A stretch of 64,000 nt of DNA, taken from NCBI RefSeq assembly GCF_007556815.1, contig NZ_CP041745.1, forward strand, positions 682,001-746,000, given 5' to 3'. The notes beneath the pieces were generated by a model, which was not told the origin of the DNA, searched no databases, and was given only the letters and a program-made list of their open reading frames with translations. Below, piece by piece: positions 54,289-63,569 of the stretch (within the stretch, counting starts at the first letter, position 1; each line of letters begins with the position of its first letter). The stretch comes from Paraburkholderia megapolitana (GTDB lineage: Bacteria > Pseudomonadota > Gammaproteobacteria > Burkholderiales > Burkholderiaceae). The position numbers and the translations under genes are program-made.

Positions 54289-54474
54289 CTACGATCCGAA
54301 ATACGGTGTACAGAAATCCGGCGGGCCGACGCATTCGTTCGTGCTATGCGTCGTGCCCGTTGCGCAGCCGGACAGAAGCAGCCCGACCGCGCACGCGGCG
54401 ATGGCGTAGCGGACCGACTGTCCGAGCGCGCTACGCAACGCGGTATGCCGGGCCGTGTTCTTCCGCGATGCCAC
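54289..54474 (-). CDS. Small lipoprotein, unknown function
   Basis: A 61-residue product beginning with GTG at 54474, one base after the preceding stop, so it is coupled to the DUF4148 gene. After a basic N-terminus it shows a hydrophobic stretch and a lipobox (LLLSGC) that predicts lipidation. The short mature tail, ATGTTHSTNECVGPPDFC followed by TPYFGS, has two more cysteines. No family is recognised. The lipobox is convincing; the ribosome site is not. Confidence 0.55.
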   Translation of the reverse strand: MASRKNTARHTALRSALGQSVRYAIAACAVGLLLSGCATGTTHSTNECVGPPDFCTPYFGS

Positions 54475-54475
54475 T

Positions 54476-54748
54476 TCAGTGCGAGTACAGCGTCGAGTTC
54501 AGATACGCGAGCTGGCCGTCTTTCTCTGCCTGCACGAGCTCCTGGTAGACCTGCGCACGCGTCTTGCCGACGATAGGCTGGCCATAAGGCGCCACCCACT
54601 GGCCGGCTTGCGCGGCGGCCTGTGTGTTGTCCGATGCGACTTGAGTAGCGGCGGCAGCCGGTTGCTGGGTGGGAACGTTCGTCTGTGCGAATGCGGACGT
54701 GGCACTGGCAGCACCGACAAGGGCGATAGCGATCATCAACGATTTCAT
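54476..54748 (-). CDS. DUF4148-type secreted protein
   Basis: A 90-residue exported protein (from ATG 54748, GAGG upstream). It has a signal peptide (MKSLMIAIALVGAASATSAFAQ), a Gln/Ala/Thr-rich linker and the DUF4148 end GKTRAQVYQELVQAEKDGQLAYLNSTLYSH. A frame upstream starts at 54763 (MRMPIM). It is co-transcribed with the small lipoprotein. It may be regulated together with the porin genes on each side, but this is inference. Confidence 0.8.
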   Translation of the reverse strand: MKSLMIAIALVGAASATSAFAQTNVPTQQPAAAATQVASDNTQAAAQAGQWVAPYGQPIVGKTRAQVYQELVQAEKDGQLAYLNSTLYSH

Positions 54749-55104
54749 AATAGGCATCCTCATTTATAGTCAGGGTAACTAACCTAGCCGGCAAGCTGTC
54801 AGGCTTTCGTAGACCGGTTGATTAAGAGAATAGTCGTCGGGGTATAGCGGATCGATGGTGTGCGGATGAAAAGAAATTTATCTATTGCATCGTGCCGGAG
54901 GCCACGTATTCAAGACCTTAAAGGGAACGTGTCAGAAGATTAAAAACCGTTTCATCAAACTGCCTGTTTCGATCATGGGCACGTCACCGGGTACGCATAA
55001 ATTGCGGCTACCTGCGCGATGCGCAGGATGACTGCGCATCGGCATCGGCGAGTGGGATGACGAGCGATGCGCGGCTCAATCGCTTCTCTCACCCGGAAAC
55101 GCAT
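54749..55104. other. Divergent intergenic region before the third porin
   Basis: 356 bases between the DUF4148 gene and the third porin. No gene is visible. A hairpin with 7-base arms (55011-55017 and 55021-55027, loop GAT) lies about 80 bases before the porin start. It also contains the promoters of both neighbours. Confidence 0.4.
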
Positions 55105-56289
55105 ATGAAAAAGGCATTGGCAATCACACTATTCGCGCTCGTGGGGACCGTCAGCACAGCCGCTACCGCCCAAAGCAGCGTGACGCTGTACGGCACGCTC
55201 GACACCGGCATCGACTACATCAGCAACCAGAAGGCAGCAGGCGGCTCGGGGCACAGCAACTGGATGATGGAAAGCGGTAACGTCAGCACCGACCGCTGGG
55301 GTCTGCGCGGTCAGGAAGATCTGGGCGGCGGTCTGAGCGCGATCTTCGATCTCGAGAACGGTTTCAACATCGACAACGGCAAGCTCGGCAACGGCGGCGA
55401 TCTGTTCGGCCGGCAGGCGTGGGTCGGTCTGTCGAGCAACCAGTGGGGCACGCTAACCATGGGTCGTCAATACGACTTTCTGGTCGATTTCGTCGCACCG
55501 TTGTCGGCGACCGGCTCAGGATTCGGCGGCAACATCGCCGATCATCCGTTCGACAACGACAACCTGAACAACGACTTCCGCATGAACAACGCGGTGAAGT
55601 TTCATAGCGCGACCTACGACGGGTTCTCCGTGGGCGGCGCTTATGCGTTTAGCAATGCGGCCGGCGGTTTCGCCGACAACAACGCGTACAGCTTCGGTGC
55701 GAAGTGGTCGGGCGGTCCCGTCGATCTCGCGCTCGCGTACTTCCAGGGTAACCAGCCTGGCGGCATAAATGCACCCGACAACACGGGTGGCGCACTGAGT
55801 AGCAGCGACAACGATGCAGTGATGACCGGTGTGCGGCAACGCATTCTCGGTGCAGCAGGGCGCTATGTATTCGGCCCGGCGACGGTCGGCCTCGTGTTCA
55901 CGCGCACGACACTCGACGATCCGCATCAACTGGCTCAAGGCGGCTCGTACTCGACGATCAACGGCGACTATCTGACGTTCAACAACTACGAGCTGAACGC
56001 GCGCTATGCGGTAACACCGGCGTTCAACGTGGGCGGCTCGTATACGTTTACCGACGGTCATCTCGGCGGCGGCAGCGGCGGCAGCATATCGCCGAAGTGG
56101 AATCAGTTCATGCTGCAGGCGGACTACGCGCTGTCGCGCCGCACCGATGTCTATCTGGAAGGGGTTTATCAGCGCGTGACGGGTGCCGACGGCGTTGCGG
56201 TACTGGGCAATGCGTCGATCTATTCGCTCGCGGCGGCATCCGGTAACCATCAGGCCGTGATCACGGTGGGTATGCGACACAAGTTCTGA
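55105..56289 (+). CDS. Trimeric Gram-negative porin
   Basis: A 394-residue porin with the signal peptide MKKALAITLFALVGTVSTAATA (cleavage before QSSVTLYG). It has the family's ESGNVSTDRWGLRGQEDLGGGLSAIFDLENG, VGLSSNQWGTLTMGRQYD and the terminal VGMRHKF. It is the longest of the three porins and lies about 1.9 kb from the second. The start is placed at 55105, where the signal peptide begins; an in-frame ATG at 55057 exists. A strong terminator follows. Confidence 0.95.
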   Translation: MKKALAITLFALVGTVSTAATAQSSVTLYGTLDTGIDYISNQKAAGGSGHSNWMMESGNVSTDRWGLRGQEDLGGGLSAIFDLENGFNIDNGKLGNGGDLFGRQAWVGLSSNQWGTLTMGRQYDFLVDFVAPLSATGSGFGGNIADHPFDNDNLNNDFRMNNAVKFHSATYDGFSVGGAYAFSNAAGGFADNNAYSFGAKWSGGPVDLALAYFQGNQPGGINAPDNTGGALSSSDNDAVMTGVRQRILGAAGRYVFGPATVGLVFTRTTLDDPHQLAQGGSYSTINGDYLTFNNYELNARYAVTPAFNVGGSYTFTDGHLGGGSGGSISPKWNQFMLQADYALSRRTDVYLEGVYQRVTGADGVAVLGNASIYSLAAASGNHQAVITVGMRHKF

Positions 56290-56590
56290 GCGTAGCGGCG
56301 CGCATGAAAAAAGGCGCCGTCAGGACCGGCCTCACAGGATGCGGCGGTTGCGAAAGCACGAGTGTTCAAGGCCTGAGTCCCATATGCATGGGACTCAGGC
56401 CTTTTAGTTTGCATTCATCGCCTCAAGGTCCGCGCGGGACCGCAAGGCTTAAAAGTTGTTTCATGTTTCTGGTGATCGACTGTTAGTGCTGGCTCTGCAG
56501 AATGCCGCCATGGATCACGCTGCAGATTTTCTCTGGACATGTTTGTCCCGCCCGCCCAGCCGGGTTTCCGTATTTCCTTGACGGCACCAC
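56290..56590. other. Intergenic region before the RND operon
   Basis: These 301 bases hold the porin terminator (56368-56406) and the control region of the efflux operon. The ribosome site directly before the RND gene is poor. I see no operator-like palindrome after the terminator. Confidence 0.4.
56368..56406 (+). terminator. Rho-independent terminator of the third porin
   Basis: Sixteen-base perfect arms (56368-56383 and 56388-56403) with the loop ATGC, followed by TTT and AGTTT. Confidence 0.9.
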
Positions 56591-59500
56591 ATGAATGCAA
56601 TCGTCCAGGTCGCGCTTCGCCGGCCGTTGACCTTCGTCGTTATGAGCATCCTGATCGTGCTGTTCGGCGGCATGGCGGTGTTCAAGACTCCGACCGACAT
56701 CTTCCCGGCCATCCGTATACCGGTCGTCGCGGTTGTCTGGACCTATAACGGTCTGTCTCCGCAGGACATGTCGGGTCGCGTGATCTACTACTACGAACGC
56801 TCGCTCACGTCGACGGTGGCCAACATCGAGCACATCGAGAGCCAGTCGCTTTACGGACGCGGCATCGTCAAGGTGTTTCTGCAACCAGGTACCAATGTCG
56901 CCGAAGCTCAGGCGCAGATCACGGCCGCGTCGCAGACCGTGCTGAAGCAGATGCCGGCAGGCATCACGCCACCGCAGATCATGTCGTACAACGCATCTTC
57001 GGTGCCGGTGCTGAACCTTCAGGTATCGGCCCCCGGCATGACGGCGGCGCAGGTCTACGACATGGCGTCGAACCTGATCCGCCCGCAACTCGTCGCGGTA
57101 CCCGGCGCGGCGATTCCGACACCTTATGGCGGTGCCTCGCTGAACGTCGAGATCGATCTCGACCAGGCGAGCTTGCTCGCGCACGGCCTGTCGGCGACCG
57201 ATGTTGCTCACGCGCTCAGTTCGCAGAACGTCGTGCTCCCGGCGGGCGACCAGAAGATCGGCGCACTCGACTTTATGGTCGAGACCAACGCGAGCCCGGT
57301 GGAAGTCGCCACCTTCAACAACCTGCCGATCAAGACCGTCGATGGCGCAACTGTCTATCTGCGCGATGTCGCCTACGTCCATCGCGGTTCTCCGCCGCAG
57401 ATCAATGCGGTGCTTGTAAAGGGCAAGCAGGCAGTGCTGATCCAGGTGCTGAAGAGCGGCGATGCTTCGACGCTCGCGGTGGTCGACGGTATCAAGAAGG
57501 CGCTGCCGGGCATCATCCGCACGCTGCCGCCCGGTGTGAAGATCACCACCCTAAACGATGCATCCGGTTTCGTACGCGATTCGGTTCGCGAAGTGGTGCA
57601 GGAGATGGTCACTGCCGCGATCTTGACCGGGCTCACCGTGCTGCTGTTTCTCGGCAGTTGGCGCTCGACACTGATCGTCGCGACATCGATACCGCTTGCG
57701 ATCCTGTGCTCGATCCTCGCGCTATCGTGGCTCGGACAGACCATCAACGTCATGACGCTGGGAGGACTCGCGCTCGCGGTGGGCATTCTGGTCGACGACG
57801 CGACCGTGATGATCGAGAACATCGATTCACATCTGGAATCAGGCGCGGAACTCGAGCCCGGTATCATCGAGGCTGCCAACCAGATCGTCGTGCCGACGTT
57901 CGTCGCGACGCTGTGTATCTGTATCGTGTGGCTGCCGCTGTTCCAGCTCTCCGGCGTCGCAGGCTATCTGTTTCTGCCGCTCGCCGAAGCGATCATTTTC
58001 GCCATGATCGCTTCGTTCATCCTGTCGCGTACGCTCGTTCCGACGATGGCGGCGTACCTTCTGCGCAGCCAGGTCGAACAGCACAAACGCGGCCACGTCG
58101 GTATTCCAGGACCGTTCACCCGCTTCCAGCGAGGCTTCGAGCAGCGCTTCAACCGTTTCCGCAACGGCTACAAGGAAGTGCTGACCGGAGTCGTCTCGCA
58201 TCGCGGCCGCTTCATCGCGATGTTCCTCGCTGTCGCGGTGTGTTCGCTCGGTCTGATCGGCTTTCTCGGGCGAGACTTCTTCCCGTCCATCAAGTCGGGT
58301 GAGATCGACATGCACATGCGTGCGCCGGTCGGCACGCGGCTCGAGGAAGCGTCGAGGCTCGCGGTGCTCGTCAATGCGGAAATCCGCGAGATCCTGCCAG
58401 GCCAGGTGACGAACGTGCTCGACAACTGCGGCTTGCCTTCGAGCGGCATCAACGAAGCCTACAGTTCGACTGGCACGATCGGACCGCAAGACTGCGACAT
58501 CACGATCAGCCTGAAGAGCGAACGTTCGCCGGTGGACGACTATCGCTTCAAGTTGCGTCGACAACTACCCGCTCTCTTCCCGGGCACGACCTTCACGTTT
58601 CTGCCGGGTGACATCACGGCGAAGATCCTGAACTTCGGTCTGCCCGCGCCGATCGATGTGCAGGTAGCGGGACGCGGTCAGGCCGCAAATTACGCGTTCG
58701 CGCAGAAGCTCGCTGCGCGCATCCGAAGCATTCCGGGCGCGGCCGACGTGCATATCCAGCAGGCCTTCAACGAGCCGACGCTAAAGATCGCCGCATCGCG
58801 TTCATTCGCCTCGGGGATCGGTCTTACCGAAGCCGACATTGCCAACAACGCGCTCGCCACGCTGTCGGGCAGCGGACAGACCGCGCCGACCTACTGGCTC
58901 GACACGTCGAGCGGTGTGTCGCATCTCGTGAACATGCAGACGCCACAAGATCAGCTCACGTCGATGAACGATCTGGAAACCATTCCGATCGACAAAGGAA
59001 ACGGCGATCCGGGCGGCGACGGCGTGCAACTGCTCGGTGCGCTCAGCCGCATCACACAAACCGGCACGCCGTTGCTCGCGTCGCACTACAGCATCCTGCC
59101 GGCCATCGACATCTTCGTGAGCAATCAGCGCCGCGATCTCGGCGCCGTACACGATGCGGTTCAGAAGGTCGTCGACGAGATGAAGGATCAGGTTCCGCAC
59201 GGTGCCAGCGTGCATCTGCGCGGCCAGGCGCAGACCATGAGCAGCGCCTACACGCAGTTGCTCGCAGGGCTCGCACTGTCGGTTCTGCTGGTGTACCTCG
59301 TGATCGTCGTGAACTTCCAGTCGTGGCTCGATCCGTTCATCATCATCACGGCGTTGCCCGGTGCGCTTGCCGGCATCGTCTGGAGTCTGTTTCTCACGCA
59401 CACCACACTGTCGGTGCCGGCGCTCACCGGTGCGATCATGTGTATGGGGACGGCGACCGCCAATTCGATCCTCGTCGTGTCATTCGCACGCGATCATCTG

Positions 59501-59752
59501 GCCCAGTACGGCGACCCCATTGCCGCCGCGATCGAAGCCGGGTACGCACGCATCCGGCCCGTGCTGATGACCGCTCTCGCGATGATCATCGGCATGCTGC
59601 CCATGTCCTTTAGCAACACCCAGAACGCACCGCTTGGACGCGCCGTGATCGGCGGCTTGCTGGTCGCGACCTTCGCCACCCTGTTGTTCGTGCCGTGTGT
59701 CTTTGCATTCATGCATCGCGACCACAGGGCAAACCGGGATTTGCACGTATGA
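56591..59752 (+). CDS. RND efflux transporter, inner-membrane permease (HAE-1-like)
   Basis: A 1053-residue permease with 12 membrane helices and two large periplasmic loops. The proton-relay aspartates are intact in helix 4 (VGILVDDATVMIENI), but the lysine of helix 10, K940 in AcrB, is replaced by alanine (A957 in GTATANSILVVSF). The rest matches HAE-1: PTDIFPAIRIPVV near the start, SGQTAPTYWLDTSSGV, IRPVLMTALAMIIGMLP. It pumps organic compounds using the proton gradient. It is the first gene of a three-gene operon, unlike the usual order with the adaptor first. Substrate unknown. Confidence 0.93.
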   Translation: MNAIVQVALRRPLTFVVMSILIVLFGGMAVFKTPTDIFPAIRIPVVAVVWTYNGLSPQDMSGRVIYYYERSLTSTVANIEHIESQSLYGRGIVKVFLQPGTNVAEAQAQITAASQTVLKQMPAGITPPQIMSYNASSVPVLNLQVSAPGMTAAQVYDMASNLIRPQLVAVPGAAIPTPYGGASLNVEIDLDQASLLAHGLSATDVAHALSSQNVVLPAGDQKIGALDFMVETNASPVEVATFNNLPIKTVDGATVYLRDVAYVHRGSPPQINAVLVKGKQAVLIQVLKSGDASTLAVVDGIKKALPGIIRTLPPGVKITTLNDASGFVRDSVREVVQEMVTAAILTGLTVLLFLGSWRSTLIVATSIPLAILCSILALSWLGQTINVMTLGGLALAVGILVDDATVMIENIDSHLESGAELEPGIIEAANQIVVPTFVATLCICIVWLPLFQLSGVAGYLFLPLAEAIIFAMIASFILSRTLVPTMAAYLLRSQVEQHKRGHVGIPGPFTRFQRGFEQRFNRFRNGYKEVLTGVVSHRGRFIAMFLAVAVCSLGLIGFLGRDFFPSIKSGEIDMHMRAPVGTRLEEASRLAVLVNAEIREILPGQVTNVLDNCGLPSSGINEAYSSTGTIGPQDCDITISLKSERSPVDDYRFKLRRQLPALFPGTTFTFLPGDITAKILNFGLPAPIDVQVAGRGQAANYAFAQKLAARIRSIPGAADVHIQQAFNEPTLKIAASRSFASGIGLTEADIANNALATLSGSGQTAPTYWLDTSSGVSHLVNMQTPQDQLTSMNDLETIPIDKGNGDPGGDGVQLLGALSRITQTGTPLLASHYSILPAIDIFVSNQRRDLGAVHDAVQKVVDEMKDQVPHGASVHLRGQAQTMSSAYTQLLAGLALSVLLVYLVIVVNFQSWLDPFIIITALPGALAGIVWSLFLTHTTLSVPALTGAIMCMGTATANSILVVSFARDHLAQYGDPIAAAIEAGYARIRPVLMTALAMIIGMLPMSFSNTQNAPLGRAVIGGLLVATFATLLFVPCVFAFMHRDHRANRDLHV

Positions 59753-61029
59753 ACACTTTTCGCGAAACACCTGTCACCCGTTATCCCAAAGCGCGCGTGC
59801 TCGGGATCGCCGTTGCCCTCGGCCTCGCCGCACTCGTCGCGCTCGGGATCGTGCAGCGGCACGCCAACGTCGTCGAATTGCAGGACGTCGCCAACGAGAG
59901 CTCGGTTCCCCCCGTGCAGGTGATCCTTCCGATGCCAGGACCGCCGACGCGCTCGATGACGCTACCCGGCAACATCCAGGCATGGTATTCGGCACCGATC
60001 TATGCGCAGGTGTCCGGCTACGTGAAGAAGTGGTACAAGGACTACGGCGCGCAGGTGAAGGCCGGTGAACTGCTGGCCAGCATCGATGCGCCGACCGTCG
60101 ACGAGCAATACGAAGGCGCGCAGGCGGATCTCGATGTCGCGCGCACGAACTACAATCTCGCCGACGTCACCGCGAAACGCTGGACCGCGCTCGAGGGAAC
60201 GCAAGCGGTTTCCCAGCAGGAAGTCGACGTGCAGGTTGCCAATGCGGCAGCACAGAAAGCGAAGGTGCGCGCGGCGCAACATCAGGTTGCGCGCTTCAAG
60301 GTACTGGAGGGCTTCAAGGACATCGTCGCACCGTTCGACGGCATCGTGACGTCGCGCAATACCGACGAAGGAAACTACGTGAACGCGGCGGGTGGCGACG
60401 TCGGCGCGCGCGGTGCCGCCGATGAACTGTTCAGCGTGTCCGATATTCACGAGATGCGCGTGTTCGTGTCGGTGCCGCAGGACTATTCGCAGATTCTGAA
60501 ACCGGGCCTTACCGCAGCGTTGTCGCTGCCGCAGTACCCGGGCCGCACGTTCCAGGCGACCTTCGACACCACAGCGAATGCGTTCAATCCACAGACCCGG
60601 ACGGTGGTGACGGAACTGCTGGTGCCGAATCCGGATCATCTGATCTGGCCGGGCACCTATGCGGATGTGCACTTCGTGATCCCGTCGGATCCGCACATCC
60701 TGATCGTCCCTGAACAGGCGCTGCTGTTTCGCGCCGAGGGCATGCAGGTTGCGCTTGTCGGAGCGGACGGCAAGGTTCATCTGCAGAACGTCAAGCTCGG
60801 TCTCAATCTCGGCCAGACCGTCCAGGTGATCAGCGGTCTGAAACCGACAGACCGCCTCATCGTCAATCCGTCTGCGGGGATACTCGAAGGCGAGAAAGTG
60901 CGCGTCGTACCGGGCACACCGGGCGTTGCGCTGTCCTCTCAACGCCTCGCGCCACCGCCGGTTCCCGCCAACCTCAGTGACGAGCAGCGCGCGAAGATGG
61001 AAGCGGCACACGACGACGTGAACAAATGA
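59749..61029 (+). CDS. RND efflux periplasmic adaptor (membrane fusion protein)
   Basis: A 426-residue adaptor. It has a single N-terminal membrane segment (VLGIAVALGLAALVALGI), a lipoyl half-motif with YSAPIYAQVSGYVKKWYKDYGAQVKAG, a coiled-coil hairpin (about 110-175) and beta-barrel and membrane-proximal domains ending KPTDRLIVNPSAGILEGEKVRV. It has no lipobox. The ATG overlaps the permease stop (ATGA), and its own stop overlaps the next start. It joins the permease to the outer-membrane channel. Confidence 0.93.
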   Translation: MNTFRETPVTRYPKARVLGIAVALGLAALVALGIVQRHANVVELQDVANESSVPPVQVILPMPGPPTRSMTLPGNIQAWYSAPIYAQVSGYVKKWYKDYGAQVKAGELLASIDAPTVDEQYEGAQADLDVARTNYNLADVTAKRWTALEGTQAVSQQEVDVQVANAAAQKAKVRAAQHQVARFKVLEGFKDIVAPFDGIVTSRNTDEGNYVNAAGGDVGARGAADELFSVSDIHEMRVFVSVPQDYSQILKPGLTAALSLPQYPGRTFQATFDTTANAFNPQTRTVVTELLVPNPDHLIWPGTYADVHFVIPSDPHILIVPEQALLFRAEGMQVALVGADGKVHLQNVKLGLNLGQTVQVISGLKPTDRLIVNPSAGILEGEKVRVVPGTPGVALSSQRLAPPPVPANLSDEQRAKMEAAHDDVNK

Positions 61030-62543
61030 TGCATCGACTCTCACGTATCCGATACTTCGTCGGACTGGCACTTGTCGTGGCGTTGTCGGGTTGCGACCTG
61101 GCACCGGTCTATCACGCACCGCAGATGCTGCTGCCCGCGGACTATCGCGGCGCCGGCCCGTTCGTCGAGGCCGCCCCGCAAGATCAGATTCCGCGCGGGC
61201 CCTGGTGGCAGATGTTTGCCGACCCCGAACTCGATCGGCTCGAGCGCGAACTCGAGGCGGCCAATCCTGACTTGAAAGCCGCACAGGAAACGTACACGCA
61301 GGCGCGCGACGTGGTCGCCGAAGCCCGCTCCGGACTCTTCCCGCAGATCGATGCAAACGCGTTTACCAGTGAGAACAAGGAGTCGCTGCATACGTTGTTT
61401 CACACCGGGACGGGGCCGCTGCAGCAGCCTTCAAACGGGTACGGCGCATCGCTATCCTGGGAACCCGATTTCTGGGGTGAGGTAAGCAATAGCGAGAAAC
61501 GCGCAGCACAGTATGCGCAGGGCCAGGCGGCGCTCGTTGCGTCCGCGCAGCTGAGCCTCGAAATGGAACTCGCGAACGACTACATGGCGGCACACGGTCT
61601 CGATACCGAGCACGCAGCCTACGTACGCGCGATCGATCTGTACCGCAACGCCGTGCGGATTACGCAGATGCGTTATGCGGGCAAGATTTCGTCCGGCCTC
61701 GACGTCGCCCGGGCTGAAAACCAGCTTTCGGCTGCGCAGGCGCAGGACACCGACGTACAGGCGCAGCGCGCGGTACTCGAACATGCAGTTGCGGTACTGG
61801 CAGGCCGGAATCCGACGACATTCACGCTGCCGGTTCGCACCGACTCCCACATCACGTTGCCCGACGTTCCCGCCGGCGTACCGTCGGAGCTGCTGCAGCG
61901 CCGCCCCGACATCGCTGGAGCGGAGCGCGCGATGGCCGGAGCCAATTCGGCAATCGGCATTGCGCGGGCCGCGTTCTATCCGAACATTCGTATCAATGCG
62001 ATGGCCGGCTTCGAGGATACCGGGGGCGCGCTCGCCGCACTGCCCAACTCGCTGTGGGCCGTCGGGGCGTCGGCCATGCTGCCGCTGTTCGAGGGCGGTC
62101 TGAGAAAGGCCGAGCTGCAGGCGAGCTGGTCGCAATTTGCGCAAACGGGCGATGAATACAAGGCTGTCGTACTCGCCGCGTTCCAGCAGGTCGAGGACGA
62201 CCTGGTGCTCACCAGCAAGTTGTCCACCGAAGCCGACCAGCAGGAGGCCGCGCTACAGGCCGCGCTCAAGGTGCAGAAAATTTCGATGAGCCTCTATACA
62301 GATGGTCTGGACAATTACCTGAACGTCACGGTCGCCCAGATCGCGGCGCTGACTGCGCAGATTTCCGAGGTCGAGGTGGAGACGCGTCGCCTGCAGACGG
62401 CAGTCGCACTGATCGGCGCACTCGGCGGCGGCTGGAGCGCGGCCGATCTACCCACCCGCGATCAGACCATTCCGTTCAGCCCCATCGGTCTGCGCTCACC
62501 GCGCGACAACGCAGCCGGAATTTCAACGAAGCAGCCGACGTAG
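61026..62543 (+). CDS. RND efflux outer-membrane channel (NodT/OprM family)
   Basis: A 505-residue TolC-like protein with a lipobox in VVALSGC (lipidated Cys at about residue 23) and two TolC repeats. Each has the long helical barrel, with DPELDRLERELEAANPDLKAAQETYTQA in the first and ELLQRRPDIAGAERAMAGANSAIGIARAAFYP in the second (the RRPDI motif is typical). The C-terminal tail (PIGLRSPRDNAAGISTKQPT) is longer than usual. The start overlaps the adaptor stop. It completes the three-part pump. Confidence 0.94.
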   Translation: MMHRLSRIRYFVGLALVVALSGCDLAPVYHAPQMLLPADYRGAGPFVEAAPQDQIPRGPWWQMFADPELDRLERELEAANPDLKAAQETYTQARDVVAEARSGLFPQIDANAFTSENKESLHTLFHTGTGPLQQPSNGYGASLSWEPDFWGEVSNSEKRAAQYAQGQAALVASAQLSLEMELANDYMAAHGLDTEHAAYVRAIDLYRNAVRITQMRYAGKISSGLDVARAENQLSAAQAQDTDVQAQRAVLEHAVAVLAGRNPTTFTLPVRTDSHITLPDVPAGVPSELLQRRPDIAGAERAMAGANSAIGIARAAFYPNIRINAMAGFEDTGGALAALPNSLWAVGASAMLPLFEGGLRKAELQASWSQFAQTGDEYKAVVLAAFQQVEDDLVLTSKLSTEADQQEAALQAALKVQKISMSLYTDGLDNYLNVTVAQIAALTAQISEVEVETRRLQTAVALIGALGGGWSAADLPTRDQTIPFSPIGLRSPRDNAAGISTKQPT

Positions 62544-62565
62544 CGACTGAAACGGAAAACGAAAC

Positions 62566-63438
62566 ATGGCACTCAGGGACATTCTCGTGCACGTCGACGC
62601 GAGCGATGCAGGCCAGCGAAGGCTGCGCCTCGCAGCCGATCTGGCGCACCGGCACGCCGCGCGACTCACTGCGCTGTTCGTGCGCGAATACAGCATCGAG
62701 CAGCAGCATCGGTTGCGCGCCGCCGAACTCGGGCTCGCCTCGGGGCAACGCACCGATGCGTTGACACGCGACATCGTCGGCGAACTGGACGGCAACGCAG
62801 ACCTGTTACGTGCGTTGCTCTCGCGTTTGCAGCAGAACCTCGCCATCGATGTCGCGTGGCGTAGTGTCGACGGGATGGCCAGCAAGGTCGTGCCACAGCA
62901 ATCGCGTTACGCGGATCTGACCGTGATCGGTCACAACCCTTTCGACAACGCGGCACTCCCCGACGACTATTCGTTTGCTGAAACGATGCTCTTCACGACG
63001 GGGCGCCCGCTAGTCATCGTTCCGGCTCAAGAACTGGCCGCAGCGGTACCCGATACGCTCGGGCGCAGTATCGCGATTGCGTGGAACGGTAGTCGCGCAT
63101 CGGCGCGCGCGCTGTCCGATGCATTGCCGCTCGTGCAGCTGGCAGCGAGCACGACCGTTTTCGTGGCCGAACCGAGTCGCCTCGCGCATCCCGATCGGGT
63201 CGACCCGGCGTCGATTCTCGATCATGTTGGGCGACATACCGCGCATGTCGAGTATCGGCCGCTGCAGGCATCGAACGGCGCACTCGGCGATCTGTTGCAG
63301 GACGCGGCGCTCGAAGTTGGCGCGGACCTGCTCGTCTGCGGCGCGCATGGCCGGCCCCGCCTGTGGGAAAAGATGCTGGGCCGCGTCACGCATGATCTGC
63401 TGACGCGTATACGCATGCCACTGCTCGTTTCCTGCTGA
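62566..63438 (+). CDS. Tandem universal stress protein (UspA family)
   Basis: A 290-residue protein made of two Usp folds. The first starts RDILVHVDASDAGQRRLRLAADLA (residues 4-28) and the second at SIAIAWNGSRASARALSDALPLV (about 168-190). The second ends with VGADLLVCGAHGRPRLWEKMLGRVTHDLLTRIRMPLLVSC, in which G-x-x-G-x(8-9)-G-x-(S/T) is only partly kept, so ATP binding is uncertain. It follows the efflux operon by 22 bases and may share its transcript, giving a stress-linked unit. Confidence 0.9.
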   Translation: MALRDILVHVDASDAGQRRLRLAADLAHRHAARLTALFVREYSIEQQHRLRAAELGLASGQRTDALTRDIVGELDGNADLLRALLSRLQQNLAIDVAWRSVDGMASKVVPQQSRYADLTVIGHNPFDNAALPDDYSFAETMLFTTGRPLVIVPAQELAAAVPDTLGRSIAIAWNGSRASARALSDALPLVQLAASTTVFVAEPSRLAHPDRVDPASILDHVGRHTAHVEYRPLQASNGALGDLLQDAALEVGADLLVCGAHGRPRLWEKMLGRVTHDLLTRIRMPLLVSC

Positions 63439-63569
63439 CGCCTGTTGCGGTCCTCGCGTTGTGCGAGCCAGCGTGCGCCATTCAGGCAACATCGGTCCTG
63501 CCCTGGCCTGCTGCGCGCGGCATCGGAACGTGAACATTCCGGAAGCCGCCGGGAGAGGCGATGCCCGAA

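Noticed and set aside
59962..61356. 464-residue minus-strand frame over the efflux adaptor
   Set aside because: Antisense shadow of a certain gene, composition rich in Arg and His, no ribosome site.
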